In this document: piece by piece, positions 29,641 through 40,404 of the stretch
Position numbering within the stretch: the first letter of the stretch is position 1
Layout: every line of letters begins with the position of its first letter
Translations under genes and position numbers: made by a program
Assembly (NCBI RefSeq): GCF_004321985.1
Contig: NZ_SCQN01000020.1
Span: forward strand, 1-64,000
DNA from: Castellaniella sp.
GTDB taxonomy: Bacteria > Pseudomonadota > Gammaproteobacteria > Burkholderiales > Burkholderiaceae_B
Direction of reading: 5' to 3'
Length of the DNA: 64,000 nt
Notes under the pieces: model-generated
Database searches by the model: none
Seen by the model: the letters and a program-made list of their open reading frames with translations, nothing else
What the model was told of the DNA's origin: nothing

Positions 29641-31034
29641 GCTCCCAGGATAACCTGCCGGGCATGGAGCCTCCGCCGTCAACGGGTCCGCAGCCGGCTC
29701 ACCATCGTCGAAGCCCTGCATCGGGTCGACCCGGCGGCGCGCCGGGGCCCGTGCTGAGCGCGCCGCTCGCGGAGCTTTTGCGGCCCAGGACGCTTGCGGA
29801 CGTCGTGGGGCAGCCGCAGCTTCTGGGCGAGGGCAAGCCGCTGCGTCTGGCATTCGAGGCCGGCAAGCCGCATTCCATGATCTTCTGGGGGCCGCCGGGC
29901 GTCGGCAAGACCACGCTCGCGCGGCTGATGGCTGATGCCTTCGACTGCGAGTTCATCGCCTTGTCGGCTGTGTTCTCGGGGGTCAAGGACATTCGGGCGG
30001 CGATGGAGCAGGCCCAGCAGCATCAGACCGAAGGCCGCCAGACCATCCTGTTCGTGGACGAGATCCACCGCTTCAACAAATCTCAGCAGGATGCGCTGCT
30101 GCCGTACGCAGAAAGCGGCCTGGTCACGCTGGTGGGCGCCACGACGGAAAACCCGTCGTTCGAGGTCAACTCGGCGCTGCTTTCGCGGGCTCAGGTCTAT
30201 GTGCTGGAGCCGCTGACCGACGAGGACTTGCGCCAGCTTCTGGTACGGGCGCGTGCGCAGGCGCTGGGCGATCTGGAATTTGACGATCTGGCGGTGGATA
30301 CGCTCATCGGTTATGCCGACGGTGACGCACGGCGGTTCTTGAACCTGTTGGAGCAGTGCTGCACGGCGGCTGGTGCGGCCGGCGTTACCCGGGTGGATGC
30401 GGCCTTCGTCCAGAATGCGCTGACGCTCAACAGCCGCCGTTTTGACAAGGGCGGTGACAACTTCTACGACCAGATCTCGGCTCTGCACAAATCGGTGCGG
30501 GGCTCGCACCCCGATGCGGCGCTGTACTGGCTGTGCCGCATGCTCGACGGCGGTGCCGATCCGCGCTATCTGGCGCGGCGCATCGTGCGTATGTCCTGGG
30601 AAGACATCGGCTTGGCCGATCCCCGGGCGATCCAGATTGCCAATGAGGCAGCGGAAACCTACGAGCGGCTAGGGTCCCCCGAGGGTGAACTGGCGTTGAG
30701 TCAGGCGGTGATTTATCTGGCGGTCGCCGCCAAGAGCAACGCGGGCTACCTGGCGTACAACCGGGCTCGGGCGTTCATCCGGCAGGACAAGAGCCGCGAG
30801 GTGCCCATTCACCTGCGCAATGCGCCCACCAAGCTCATGAAGGAGCTGGGTTACGGGCATGATTACCGGTACGCCCATGACGAGCCAGGCGGCTATGCAG
30901 CCGGGGAAACGTACCTGCCCGACGGAATGGAAGAGCCGGGCTGGTATCGCCCCACGCCGCGGGGTCTGGAGGCAAAGATCGCCGAGAAGCTCGCACAGCT
31001 GCGCAAGCTGGACGAAGACGCGGCGGACGACTGA
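29637..31034 (+). CDS. rarA: Replication-associated recombination protein A (RarA/MgsA) AAA+ ATPase
   Basis: A 465-residue clamp-loader-like AAA+ protein acting at stalled replication forks. Walker A GPPGVGKT is at 85-92, Walker B LFVDEIHRFNK at about 138-148, the sensor region GATTENPSFEV near 165, and the C-terminal tetramerisation domain contains DGGADPRYLARRIVR. About 35 extra Pro-rich residues precede the usual start of homology. It overlaps lolA by four bases. In related genomes serS normally follows; here accessory DNA intervenes. Confidence 0.96.
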   Translation: MSSQDNLPGMEPPPSTGPQPAHHRRSPASGRPGGAPGPVLSAPLAELLRPRTLADVVGQPQLLGEGKPLRLAFEAGKPHSMIFWGPPGVGKTTLARLMADAFDCEFIALSAVFSGVKDIRAAMEQAQQHQTEGRQTILFVDEIHRFNKSQQDALLPYAESGLVTLVGATTENPSFEVNSALLSRAQVYVLEPLTDEDLRQLLVRARAQALGDLEFDDLAVDTLIGYADGDARRFLNLLEQCCTAAGAAGVTRVDAAFVQNALTLNSRRFDKGGDNFYDQISALHKSVRGSHPDAALYWLCRMLDGGADPRYLARRIVRMSWEDIGLADPRAIQIANEAAETYERLGSPEGELALSQAVIYLAVAAKSNAGYLAYNRARAFIRQDKSREVPIHLRNAPTKLMKELGYGHDYRYAHDEPGGYAAGETYLPDGMEEPGWYRPTPRGLEAKIAEKLAQLRKLDEDAADD

Positions 31035-31073
31035 GCGGTCGTCCGGGATGTGCCGCTCGCCCGACGGCGGCCG

Positions 31074-32066
31074 TCAGATCCGGTAGGTTTCCAGCGTGGC
31101 GGGGTGGAAAAGCTCGGAAATACCCACCAGGCGGTTGGAGATGCCCTGGGCGTGGTGGTGCGCCAGGAAGTATTCCAGAACATGCTGATTCTCGTGGGCG
31201 CCGTAGGTCCAGAAGTCGAGGCCCATGTGTGTCTGGGCCAGCCGCAGCTGCTCGTCCACGAAGGGCAGCGTGACCTTGGTTGCCGAGGTATCGGCCAGCG
31301 CCTCCAGCGCCAGCGCCTTCGACTGGTTGAAGGCTTTTTGCAGCGCGACCGGCAGCCATGGGTGGGCCTCGGCCAGGCTGCGGCGCACGCCCAGCAGGTG
31401 CATGATGGGGAATATCTTCGTGCGCTGGTAATAGTCCAGCGCGGCCTTCGTGGGATCATCGAACAGCCAGCGCAGCCGGGGGTTGTCCGTGGTGAAGCAG
31501 AGCGGTGCTCGGGGACCGATGTAAGCGTCGATGTCGCCCCGGTCCAGCATGTCGCCCAGCGTCCGGCCGGCCGGGATGTCTTCCATCACGACGCCGTCTG
31601 GCAGGCTGGTCTTCAGCTTTTCCACGCGACCAGGTTCCTCCACGCCGCCTCGCAGCCAGTGGATGTCTCGGGATTGCACGTTGAAGTCGTCCTGCAGGAA
31701 GGCGCGGGTCCACACGTTGGCCGTGAGCTGCCATTCAGGGGTGCCGACCCGTTTGCCGGCCAGATCGGCGGGCGCCTGGATCCCGCTGTCCTTGCGGACG
31801 ATGATGGAGCCGTGGCGGAAGGCCCGGGACAGGAACACCGGGATGCCGACATAGGGGTTGTCGCCCCGCGCCACGCGCAAGGTGAAACTGCTCAGGGACA
31901 GCTCGCAGACGTCGAAAGCTTCGTGGCGCATGGCCCGGAAGAAGATCTCTTCGGGCGAAAGCTTCATGACGACCGGGTCGACGCCGTCGACCAGGGCACG
32001 ACCATCAATGATGGCGCGGTTGCGGTCATAGTCCCCGATGGCAAAGGACAGTTTCAGATTGGGCAT
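31074..32066 (-). CDS. 4,5-dihydroxyphthalate decarboxylase-like protein
   Basis: A 330-residue protein with no signal peptide, of the periplasmic-binding-protein-like fold used by Pht5-type 4,5-dihydroxyphthalate decarboxylases (DYDRN near the start, then FDVCELSLSSF and IPVFLSRAFRH). AGGAG precedes ATG 32066. Members act on phthalate breakdown products, but many homologues are of unknown function. It follows a truncated binding-protein gene by 20 bp, in a decayed cluster inserted between rarA and serS. Whether it still has a pathway is doubtful. Confidence 0.8.
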   Translation of the reverse strand: MPNLKLSFAIGDYDRNRAIIDGRALVDGVDPVVMKLSPEEIFFRAMRHEAFDVCELSLSSFTLRVARGDNPYVGIPVFLSRAFRHGSIIVRKDSGIQAPADLAGKRVGTPEWQLTANVWTRAFLQDDFNVQSRDIHWLRGGVEEPGRVEKLKTSLPDGVVMEDIPAGRTLGDMLDRGDIDAYIGPRAPLCFTTDNPRLRWLFDDPTKAALDYYQRTKIFPIMHLLGVRRSLAEAHPWLPVALQKAFNQSKALALEALADTSATKVTLPFVDEQLRLAQTHMGLDFWTYGAHENQHVLEYFLAHHHAQGISNRLVGISELFHPATLETYRI

Positions 32067-32085
32067 GGCTTGGGGCTCCTGGGGT

Positions 32086-32361
32086 TTATTGACGGGGAGG
32101 GATCTGGATCAGTGTGTCGAATTGCTGTTGCGTCAGTGGCTGGCTGAGCGCCTTGAAGGCGATCCCGTCCTTGTTCAGCAGATCCAGACCGATCATCTTG
32201 TCGGGGTCGATGAGGCTCTTGGGGAAGAACTCGTCGCGCACCTTGCGGGCGGTGGCGAGATCCGTTTTGTTGAATTTGGCGAAGGCCTTCAGCGGCGCAT
32301 CCCCGGTGTACATCCAGTCGACGGTCTCACGATATGCCGCCATGAAGCGCTTGAGCTGGTC
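32086..32361 (-). pseudogene. ABC binding protein, 3' fragment (NMT1/THI5-like)
   Basis: The frame encodes about 90 residues (DQLKRFMAAYRETVDWMY onward to the stop at 32086) that match only the C-terminal end of SsuA/TauA/THI5-like binding proteins. There is no signal sequence or N-terminal lobe, and a TAG directly precedes it at 32362-32364. Its left part is replaced by an ALDH fragment, so this is a deletion remnant. Confidence 0.75.
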
Positions 32362-32507
32362 CTACTGGTGAGTTCCCAGGTGGCGCCGCGCTCGGCCTCG
32401 TGCCACTCTCCGCCGTAGAACAGTTGCCGATGTTTGGGCAGGACTGGCGGTAGGGAAGGTGCAGAGTCGGGTGTCGTTGTGACTGGCATGAAATCGTCCT
32501 GAGGCAT
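32362..32507 (-). pseudogene. Aldehyde dehydrogenase, 5' fragment
   Basis: From ATG 32507 the first 48 codons read like an ALDH N-terminus (PKHRQLFYGGEWHEAERGAT), then the similarity stops at about 32362, where the binding-protein fragment begins. The fused frame ends as a meaningless tail at about 32289. The two fragments abut with no spacer, which marks a clean internal deletion of several kilobases. Confidence 0.72.
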
Positions 32508-32669
32508 CGCAGAATGAGATTCATCTTAAGAACGGGTGGGGTGTGCGTCCAGAACGGCTTTTCTTCCTCTGCTCAAAGTATTTTGTATGGCTCATGCTAT
32601 AGTGACCTCACGTCTCCATGAGGCGGCACGTGGCTGCATGTTCCGATTCGCTTCATTCAGGGGGCCGGC

Positions 32670-33629
32670 ATCAATCTGCGACAGCTTCGATATTTCGTCC
32701 GCATCGTCGAGGCCGGCAGCATCACGCGGGCCGCCAACGAACTGTACGTGGCGCAGCCCGCCCTGGGCTCCCAGGTGCGTCTGCTGGAAGCAGAGCTTGG
32801 CGTCGATCTGTTGCAGCGCCATTCGCGGGGAGTCCGCACGACGCCGACGGGGGATCTTCTCTACCGTCGGGCGCTGCCTATCCTGCAGGATATGGAATCT
32901 CTGCGCCACGAGATCATGGCGCTGGGTGGCGGTCGTCAGGAAAGCCTGATCCTGGGCGTGACACCCGGCATCGCGAATGTCTTGGGCAGCGGCCTGCTGG
33001 TGCAGGCACGCGATGCGGTTCCCACGGTGCACATCAGCCTGGTCGAGGAAATGAGCTACGTTCTGGCCGATGCGGTGGTGCGGGCGGATGTGGATCTGGC
33101 GCTCGCCTACGAGGTCGGCAACAAGTCGGGGCTGCGCAGCACGGCGCTGCTCCAGGAAGAATTGGTGTTCGTCGCCGCGCCTTCGTCCCCCTTCTGGCAA
33201 CAGGACGAGGACAAAAACGCGGCGGAGATCACGCTGGCGCAGGCCGTGTCGCATCCGCTGGTACTCGCCGACGGCCGCGATCCCGTCCGCCGTCTGGTCG
33301 AGGCCGAGGCAGGGCGGCTGGCTTGCGTGTTCAGCGTGGCATACGAGGCGTCTTCCATCTCGACGATGAAGAATATCATTCTGCACGGTGAGGCGGCTGG
33401 CATCCTGCCGCGCGGCACCGTGATGGCGGAATTGCGCTCAGGCACCCTGCGGATGCGCAGAATCGTGCAGCCTACACTTTGCCGCCGACTCGATCTGATC
33501 GAGCGTGCCCAGCGGCAGCCGCTGCGGGCGGAATCTGCCATGCTGGGGTTCATCAATGCCATGGTGGATCAGTTCGCGCGGGAGCAGGGCGATCTGGTTC
33601 ATGACCGTCATTGGGTGACGCCGGGGTAG
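32670..33629 (+). CDS. LysR-family regulator with non-canonical (ATC) or lost start
   Basis: About 319 codons. The HTH region NLRQLRYFVRIVEAGSITRA is fully encoded, but the codon where the initiator Met should stand (32670) is ATC, preceded by AGGGGG at correct Shine-Dalgarno spacing. No ATG, GTG or TTG lies in frame between the upstream stop (32619) and a GTG at 32748, which falls inside the HTH and would destroy it. The effector domain is intact (LGVTPGIANVLGSGLLV onward). Either ATC initiates weakly or the start was lost by one substitution. It is divergent from the ALDH remnant and overlaps the hutD end. Confidence 0.7.
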   Translation: MNLRQLRYFVRIVEAGSITRAANELYVAQPALGSQVRLLEAELGVDLLQRHSRGVRTTPTGDLLYRRALPILQDMESLRHEIMALGGGRQESLILGVTPGIANVLGSGLLVQARDAVPTVHISLVEEMSYVLADAVVRADVDLALAYEVGNKSGLRSTALLQEELVFVAAPSSPFWQQDEDKNAAEITLAQAVSHPLVLADGRDPVRRLVEAEAGRLACVFSVAYEASSISTMKNIILHGEAAGILPRGTVMAELRSGTLRMRRIVQPTLCRRLDLIERAQRQPLRAESAMLGFINAMVDQFAREQGDLVHDRHWVTPG

Positions 33630-34228
33630 AGGTTGATGCGGGCATCGACCAGGCAGGCGTCGGCCGTCTCGGGGTGGATGTCCAGCCGAAAGGCGGGGAT
33701 GTAGTCCAGCGTCAGGTGCAGTGTGTCGCCCGCCGCCAGCGTGCGTGGGCCGCCCATGCGGGGCGGGAAATCCAGGCGGAACCGGCCCTGGGTGCAATAC
33801 AGGATGGTGTCGCCGGGGCGCAGGGGGATTGCCTGGGCGCTGCGCCGCAGATCAAGGCAGCCGTGAGCCTGCTTGCGCCGCAGCATCAGATTGAAGTCCC
33901 GTGCGGGGCCGCCCGGCAGCTCGGCGGCATAGGGGGTTTCGCCCGCAAAGTACAGCCTTGACCCGGGTTCCAGCAGTGTGACGGCTCCCGTGTCGGACCG
34001 GATCAGGCGCACGGCGTCGCCATCGGTCACCATCAGGATGCGGTCGTAGCCGTCCCAGACCGAGAACGGGCCCGGTGCGTTGATCTCGGCGGCGCTCACC
34101 CGCCAGATGCAGTCGTTCAGGCTGGCGCCTTCCGGATGGATGGCGAGCTGGCGCGTGATGCCGCCGCCGTTCTTCCAGGGTTGCGGCTGGATTTCGCTTG
34201 CGGTGGTGATGTGGATCTGATCGTGCAT
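33608..34228 (-). CDS. hutD: HutD family protein
   Basis: A 206-residue bicupin-like protein. PWKNGGGITRQLAIHP at about 17-32 is the HutD signature, and a second half contains LRPGDTILYCTQGRFRL. HutD sits in histidine-utilization operons and has been proposed to limit excess urocanate pathway activity; the mechanism is unproven. It is divergent from serS, and its stop overlaps the end of the convergent LysR gene by 22 bp. It is separated from hutHU by serS and hutI. Confidence 0.9.
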   Translation of the reverse strand: MHDQIHITTASEIQPQPWKNGGGITRQLAIHPEGASLNDCIWRVSAAEINAPGPFSVWDGYDRILMVTDGDAVRLIRSDTGAVTLLEPGSRLYFAGETPYAAELPGGPARDFNLMLRRKQAHGCLDLRRSAQAIPLRPGDTILYCTQGRFRLDFPPRMGGPRTLAAGDTLHLTLDYIPAFRLDIHPETADACLVDARINLYPGVTQ

Positions 34229-34314
34229 GGAAGGCTGTGGATGACGGCGCAGGTCTTGCGCGGCGCCGCCAGATGGGGGGTCGGTCCCTGAATTTAATAC
34301 AATACGGACCTTGA

Positions 34315-35685
<1,371 letters not shown>

Positions 35686-35699
35686 TCGGAGATCTCGTC

Positions 35700-36926
35700 G
35701 TGGCGGCTGGTCCAATCCTGTGGAAGAACCTTCGCCTGGTGCCGGCAGGCTGGACGTCGGGTGAGATTGCTGCCAGCGACCTGCTGACCGATGGCGCCCG
35801 CATCGTGTGGCTGGGCGAGCCGGGACAGGCGCCCGCTGGGTTGGCTTCCGAGGTGGAAGAACACGACCTGCGGGGCGCGCTGGTCACGCCTGGGTTGGTC
35901 GATTGTCATACCCACCTGGTCCACGGCGGCCAGCGCGCCGACGAGTTCGCCATGCGGCTGGCCGGCGCCAGCTATGAAGCGATTGCGCGAAGTGGCGGCG
36001 GCATCGTTTCCAGCGTGCGTGCCACGCGGGAGGCGTCCGAAGATGTTTTGTTTGCCCAGGCCTTGCGTCGGCTCGACGCCCTGCGCGCCGAAGGCGTCAC
36101 AGCCATCGAGATCAAGTCGGGCTACGGACTGGATCTGGCGACGGAGCGCAAGATGCTACGGGTGGCCCGGCGCCTCGGAGAAGCCCGGCCCGTGACGGTG
36201 CGCACGACCTTCCTGGGGGCGCATGCGCTGCCGCCGGAATATGCAGGCCGTGCCGACGATTACATTGATCTGGTGTGCGACACCCTGCTGCCGGTGCTGG
36301 ATGACGAAGGCCTGATCGACGCGGTGGATGTGTTCTGCGAGAGCATCGGGTTCTCGCTGGCGCAGTCCGAACGCGTGCTGCAGGCCGCCACGCGGCGTGG
36401 ACTACCCGTCAAGATGCATGCCGAGCAGTTGTCGCTGATGGGCGGCACGGCGCTGGCCGCACGCTATGGGGCCCTGTCGGCTGATCATCTGGAATATCTG
36501 GATGAGTCGGGCGTGGAGGCCATGCGCGATGCGGGGATGGTGGCCGTGCTGTTGCCCGGCGCCTTTTACTTCCTGCGTGAAACGCGCCTGCCGCCGATCG
36601 ATCTGCTGCGCCGCCATGGCGTACCGATGGCGCTGGCGACCGACTGCAACCCCGGGACCTCACCCAGCACATCGCTGCTGCTCATGATGAACATGGCCTG
36701 CACGCTGTTCCGCATGACGGTGGGCGAGGTCCTGGACGGGGTAACCCGGCATGCAGCCGATGCTCTGGGCGCCGCAGGCGTCAGCGCCCGCCTGGCAGTG
36801 GGACATCCGGCCGATTTTGTGGCCTGGCAAGTCGACAGCCCGGCCGAGCTTGCCTACTGGACCGGGCTGCCGCGCTGCCGTCTGGTCGTGCGGCACGGCC
36901 AGATCGTGCACGGCGCGGTCGCCTGA
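35700..36926 (+). CDS. hutI: Imidazolonepropionase
   Basis: A 408-residue amidohydrolase opening imidazolonepropionate to N-formimino-L-glutamate, the third step of histidine breakdown. The metal-binding CHTHLVHGG gives His70 and His72; the [12 protein letters not shown] segment and the Asp in [10 protein letters not shown] supply further ligands. GTG 35700 is selected because GGAG lies about 11 bases upstream and the open frame before it is inside serS. It is transcribed with serS and converges on hutH with a 10-bp gap. Confidence 0.96.
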   Translation: MAAGPILWKNLRLVPAGWTSGEIAASDLLTDGARIVWLGEPGQAPAGLASEVEEHDLRGALVTPGLVDCHTHLVHGGQRADEFAMRLAGASYEAIARSGGGIVSSVRATREASEDVLFAQALRRLDALRAEGVTAIEIKSGYGLDLATERKMLRVARRLGEARPVTVRTTFLGAHALPPEYAGRADDYIDLVCDTLLPVLDDEGLIDAVDVFCESIGFSLAQSERVLQAATRRGLPVKMHAEQLSLMGGTALAARYGALSADHLEYLDESGVEAMRDAGMVAVLLPGAFYFLRETRLPPIDLLRRHGVPMALATDCNPGTSPSTSLLLMMNMACTLFRMTVGEVLDGVTRHAADALGAAGVSARLAVGHPADFVAWQVDSPAELAYWTGLPRCRLVVRHGQIVHGAVA

Positions 36927-36936
36927 GTCGGCCCGA

Positions 36937-38478
36937 TCAGGGTGTGAGCAGTTCAGGCTGGTCCACGGTGTAAGAGCCGTCCATTACGTGGTGGTACAGC
37001 GTCTCGATGTCCGGGGCGAGCAGCCGGTCGTGCCGATAGAACGGTACTTCTTTGCGGATCTGCTGGTGCAAGGCCTGTAGCGGCGCCGACGTCTTCAGCG
37101 GCGCGTGGAAGTCGATCCCCTGGGCCGCGCACATCAGCTCGATGCCGATGATGTGAGCCGTGTTGCGGACCATGGGCACGAGTCTGCGCGCGGCGAAGGT
37201 CGCCATGCTCACATGGTCCTCCTGGTTGGCGGATGTGGGCAGACTGTCCACGCTGGCCGGATGCGCCAGCGACTTGTTCTCCGAGGCCAGGGCTGCGGCT
37301 GTGACGTGGGCGATCATGAAGCCGGAATTCAGCCCTGCAGCCGGGACCAGGAAGGGAGGCAGGCCCGAGATGCTGGCGTCGATCAGCAACGCAACGCGCC
37401 GTTCGGACAGACCGCCGATTTCTGCGATGGCCAGGGCCAGGATATCGGCCGCAAAGGCCACCGGCTCGGCGTGGAAGTTGCCGGCCGAGATCACCTGGTC
37501 CGGCAGGCCGTCCTGGCCTGGAAACACCAGCGGGTTGTCGGTCACCGCGTTGGCTTCGATGAGCAGGGTACGCGCGACTTGCTCCATGAGATCCAGCGCG
37601 GCGCCCATCACCTGTGGCTGGCAGCGCAGGCTGTACGGATCCTGTACCTTGTCGTCCGCCACGATGTGGGACTTGCGGATCGTGCTGCCCGCCAGCAGGG
37701 TGCGGTACATGTGGGCCGCGCGGGTTTGACCGGGCTGTCCACGGATCTCGTGCACACGCGGATCGAAGGGCGCATCGCTGCCCTTGGCAGCATCCACGCT
37801 CATGGCACCGGCAAGCACAGCGCTGTGGAACAGGTGTTCGGCCAGGAAAAGCCCGTGCAGCGCAAGTGCTGTGGATACCTGGGTGCCGTTGATGAGAGCG
37901 AGCCCTTCCTTGGCAGCGAGGTGGATGGGGGCGAGCCCCGTCTGCGCCAGGGCCTGGGCTGCTGGCAGCCATTGGCCATGGGCCAGGATCCGGCCTTCTC
38001 CGATCAGTGCCAGTGTCATGTGCGATAGCGGCGCCAGATCACCCGAAGCGCCGACCGAGCCCTGTTCGGGGATATGGGGGATGAGCCCGGCATTGAAGAG
38101 GCCCAGCAGCGCCTTGACGACCCGTGTCCGGATACCGGAATAGCCGCGGGCCAGGCTGCCGATCTTCAGTGCCATCACCAGGCGCACGATACGCGGCTCC
38201 AGCGGTTCGCCCACGCCGACCGAATGCGACAGGATGAGGTTGCGCTGCAGCTGTTCGAGCTGTTCGTCGGCGATCCGGGTCTTGGCGAGCTTGCCGAAGC
38301 CGGTATTGATCCCATAGGCCGGCGCCCCCTGGGCGATGATAGCCTGCACGATGGCTGCCGAGGCGTCCATGGCGGCTTCCGCCTGCACGGGCAGCGCCAG
38401 CGCGACCTCGCCGCGCCAGATGCGGCGCAACTGGTGCAGGTCGACCGCCCCCGGTTCCAGCATCAGCGTGTCCGTCAT
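36937..38478 (-). CDS. hutH: Histidine ammonia-lyase
   Basis: A 513-residue enzyme removing ammonia from L-histidine to give trans-urocanate. The self-made MIO cofactor triad Ala144-Ser145-Gly146 lies in [25 protein letters not shown] near 55-65 supplies the catalytic Tyr loop, and [11 protein letters not shown] is near residue 415. Length is normal. It starts one base after the hutU stop, so the two are co-translated. Confidence 0.97.
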   Translation of the reverse strand: MTDTLMLEPGAVDLHQLRRIWRGEVALALPVQAEAAMDASAAIVQAIIAQGAPAYGINTGFGKLAKTRIADEQLEQLQRNLILSHSVGVGEPLEPRIVRLVMALKIGSLARGYSGIRTRVVKALLGLFNAGLIPHIPEQGSVGASGDLAPLSHMTLALIGEGRILAHGQWLPAAQALAQTGLAPIHLAAKEGLALINGTQVSTALALHGLFLAEHLFHSAVLAGAMSVDAAKGSDAPFDPRVHEIRGQPGQTRAAHMYRTLLAGSTIRKSHIVADDKVQDPYSLRCQPQVMGAALDLMEQVARTLLIEANAVTDNPLVFPGQDGLPDQVISAGNFHAEPVAFAADILALAIAEIGGLSERRVALLIDASISGLPPFLVPAAGLNSGFMIAHVTAAALASENKSLAHPASVDSLPTSANQEDHVSMATFAARRLVPMVRNTAHIIGIELMCAAQGIDFHAPLKTSAPLQALHQQIRKEVPFYRHDRLLAPDIETLYHHVMDGSYTVDQPELLTP

Positions 38479-38479
38479 C

Positions 38480-40204
38480 TCAGGTCCCTCGCGAGGCCGG
38501 GGAAATCATTGGCAGATTCAGGCCATAGGCCTTGGCCTTGGCGATGGCCTCGGGGTAGCCGGCGTCCGCGTGGCGCATCACGCCGCTGCCACAATCATTG
38601 ACCAGCACCCGGGCGAGGCGGCGGGCGGCCGCATCCGTGCCGTCGGCCACGATGACCATGCCCGCGTGCTGGCTGTAGCCCATGCCTACGCCGCCGCCGT
38701 GGTGGAAGGATACCCAGCTTGCGCCGCCCGCCGTGTTCAGCAGCGCGTTGAGCAGCGGCCAGTCGGATACCGCATCCGTGCCGTCGCGCATGGCCTCGGT
38801 CTCGCGGTTGGGGCTGGCGACCGAGCCAGTGTCCAGGTGATCGCGGCCAATAACGATGGGTGCTCTCAGTTCGCCGGATCGCACCATCTCGTTGAAGGCC
38901 AGACCCGCCACGTCGCGTTCACCCAGACCCAACCAGCAGATGCGGGCAGGCAGTCCCTGGAATGCGATGCGCTCGCGCGCCATGTCCAGCCAACGGATCA
39001 TGTGAGTGTTCTGCGGAAACAGCTCTTTCAGCTTCTGGTCTGTCTTGTAGATGTCTTGCGGGTCGCCCGACAGGGCCACCCAGCGGAACGGCCCCTTGCC
39101 CTGGCAGAACAGCGGACGGATGTAGGCCGGGACGAAGCCGGGAAAGTCGAAGGCGTTCCGTACGCCCGCATCGAGTGCTGCCTGGCGGATGTTGTTGCCG
39201 TAGTCCACGGCCGGGATACCCAGCGCGTGCAGGTCCAGCATGGCCTGTACGTGGCGGGCGCAGGACTGGCCGGCCGCCGTGCGCAGCCGTTCGTGCTGTG
39301 CCGGATCGTCTTGCGCGGCCTGCCATTGTTCCACCGTCCAGCCAGCGGGCAAGTAGCCGTGGATGAGATCGTGCGCCGAGGTCTGATCGGTGACCAGGTC
39401 GGGACGCAGGCCGCCGGCCCGGGCGCGCCGGGCGATTTCGGGGATGACGTCGGCGGCATTGCCCAACAGTCCGATGGAGACGGCTTCATGCTGCTGGGTG
39501 TGCTGCCGGATTAGGCCCAGCGCTTCGTCCAGGCTGCCCGCCTGCTTGTCCAGATAACCGGTGCGCAGGCGGAAATCGATGTGATCCTGCTGGCATTCGA
39601 CAGTCAGCGAGCAGGCGCCCGCGAAGCTGGCCGCCAGGGGTTGGGCACCACCCATGCCGCCCAGCCCGGCTGTCAGGATCCAGCGGCCCTGCATGGATCC
39701 GCCGAAATGCTGGCGGGCGGCTTCGGCGAAAGTTTCGTAGGTGCCCTGCACGATGCCCTGGGTGCCGATGTAGATCCAGCTCCCGGCGGTCATCTGGCCG
39801 AACATGAACAGGCCGGCGCGGTCCAGCTCATTGAACTTTTCCCAGGTCGCCCATTTGGGGACCAGGTTGGAATTGGCGATCAGCACACGCGGGGCGTCCA
39901 GGTGGGTCTTGAAGATCCCGACGGGTTTGCCCGACTGGATGAGCAGCGACTCGTCCTCGCCCAGCGTGCGCAGGCTCTCGAGGATCGCGTCGAAGCAGGC
40001 CCAGTTGCGGGCGGCCCGGCCAATCCCGCCGTAGACCACCAGGTGCTTCGGATTTTCGGCGACTGCCGGGTCCAGGTTGTTCTGGATCATGCGGTAGGCG
40101 GCTTCGATCGTCCAGTTGCGGCAGTGGAGCTGCGCGCCGGTGGGTGCATGGATTTCGCGGGTGGCGTCGTAGCGGGGGTCATCGGAGGGAGCTGCGGGGC
40201 TCAT
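38480..40204 (-). CDS. hutU: Urocanate hydratase
   Basis: A 574-residue NAD-dependent hydratase converting urocanate to imidazolonepropionate. The NAD-site region [14 protein letters not shown] is near 180, and the conserved Cys lies in ICWLGLGER near 420. AAGGAG is six bases upstream of ATG 40204. Upstream is a TATACAT-type palindromic site likely bound by HutC. It leads the hutU-hutH unit. Confidence 0.97.
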   Translation of the reverse strand: MSPAAPSDDPRYDATREIHAPTGAQLHCRNWTIEAAYRMIQNNLDPAVAENPKHLVVYGGIGRAARNWACFDAILESLRTLGEDESLLIQSGKPVGIFKTHLDAPRVLIANSNLVPKWATWEKFNELDRAGLFMFGQMTAGSWIYIGTQGIVQGTYETFAEAARQHFGGSMQGRWILTAGLGGMGGAQPLAASFAGACSLTVECQQDHIDFRLRTGYLDKQAGSLDEALGLIRQHTQQHEAVSIGLLGNAADVIPEIARRARAGGLRPDLVTDQTSAHDLIHGYLPAGWTVEQWQAAQDDPAQHERLRTAAGQSCARHVQAMLDLHALGIPAVDYGNNIRQAALDAGVRNAFDFPGFVPAYIRPLFCQGKGPFRWVALSGDPQDIYKTDQKLKELFPQNTHMIRWLDMARERIAFQGLPARICWLGLGERDVAGLAFNEMVRSGELRAPIVIGRDHLDTGSVASPNRETEAMRDGTDAVSDWPLLNALLNTAGGASWVSFHHGGGVGMGYSQHAGMVIVADGTDAAARRLARVLVNDCGSGVMRHADAGYPEAIAKAKAYGLNLPMISPASRGT

Positions 40205-40290
40205 GGTCTGCTCCTTGGAAGGGGAGCTGGTCGGCGCTGGCGTGTGGCCGGTGTGGGCGCGGTTGATCAGCGGGAAGGTGGATAGGACAA

Positions 40291-40323
40291 ATGTATAGTG
40301 GACTTTATCAAATGTCTATACAT
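40291..40323. promoter_or_regulatory. Candidate HutC operator upstream of hutU
   Basis: ATGTATAG (40291-40298) and CTATACAT (40316-40323) form an 8-bp inverted repeat, and the right part is itself the near-palindrome ATGTCTATACAT (40312-40323). HutC repressors of Pseudomonas recognise TGTATATACA-like sequences. The site lies about 90-120 bp upstream of the hutU start, in the promoter region. Confidence 0.6.
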
Positions 40324-40404
40324 CTAAGTTCCCCCGGATCAGCGATCGGGGGGCTAGGGCGGGGGCTGGTGTCCAGAAGCCTGGGCTGGGCCGCCCCCGG
40401 TGGC

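Noticed and set aside
32748-33629. GTG 32748 as the start of the second LysR gene
   Set aside because: It would remove the first 26 residues, including half of the helix-turn-helix, while those codons are fully conserved in pattern.
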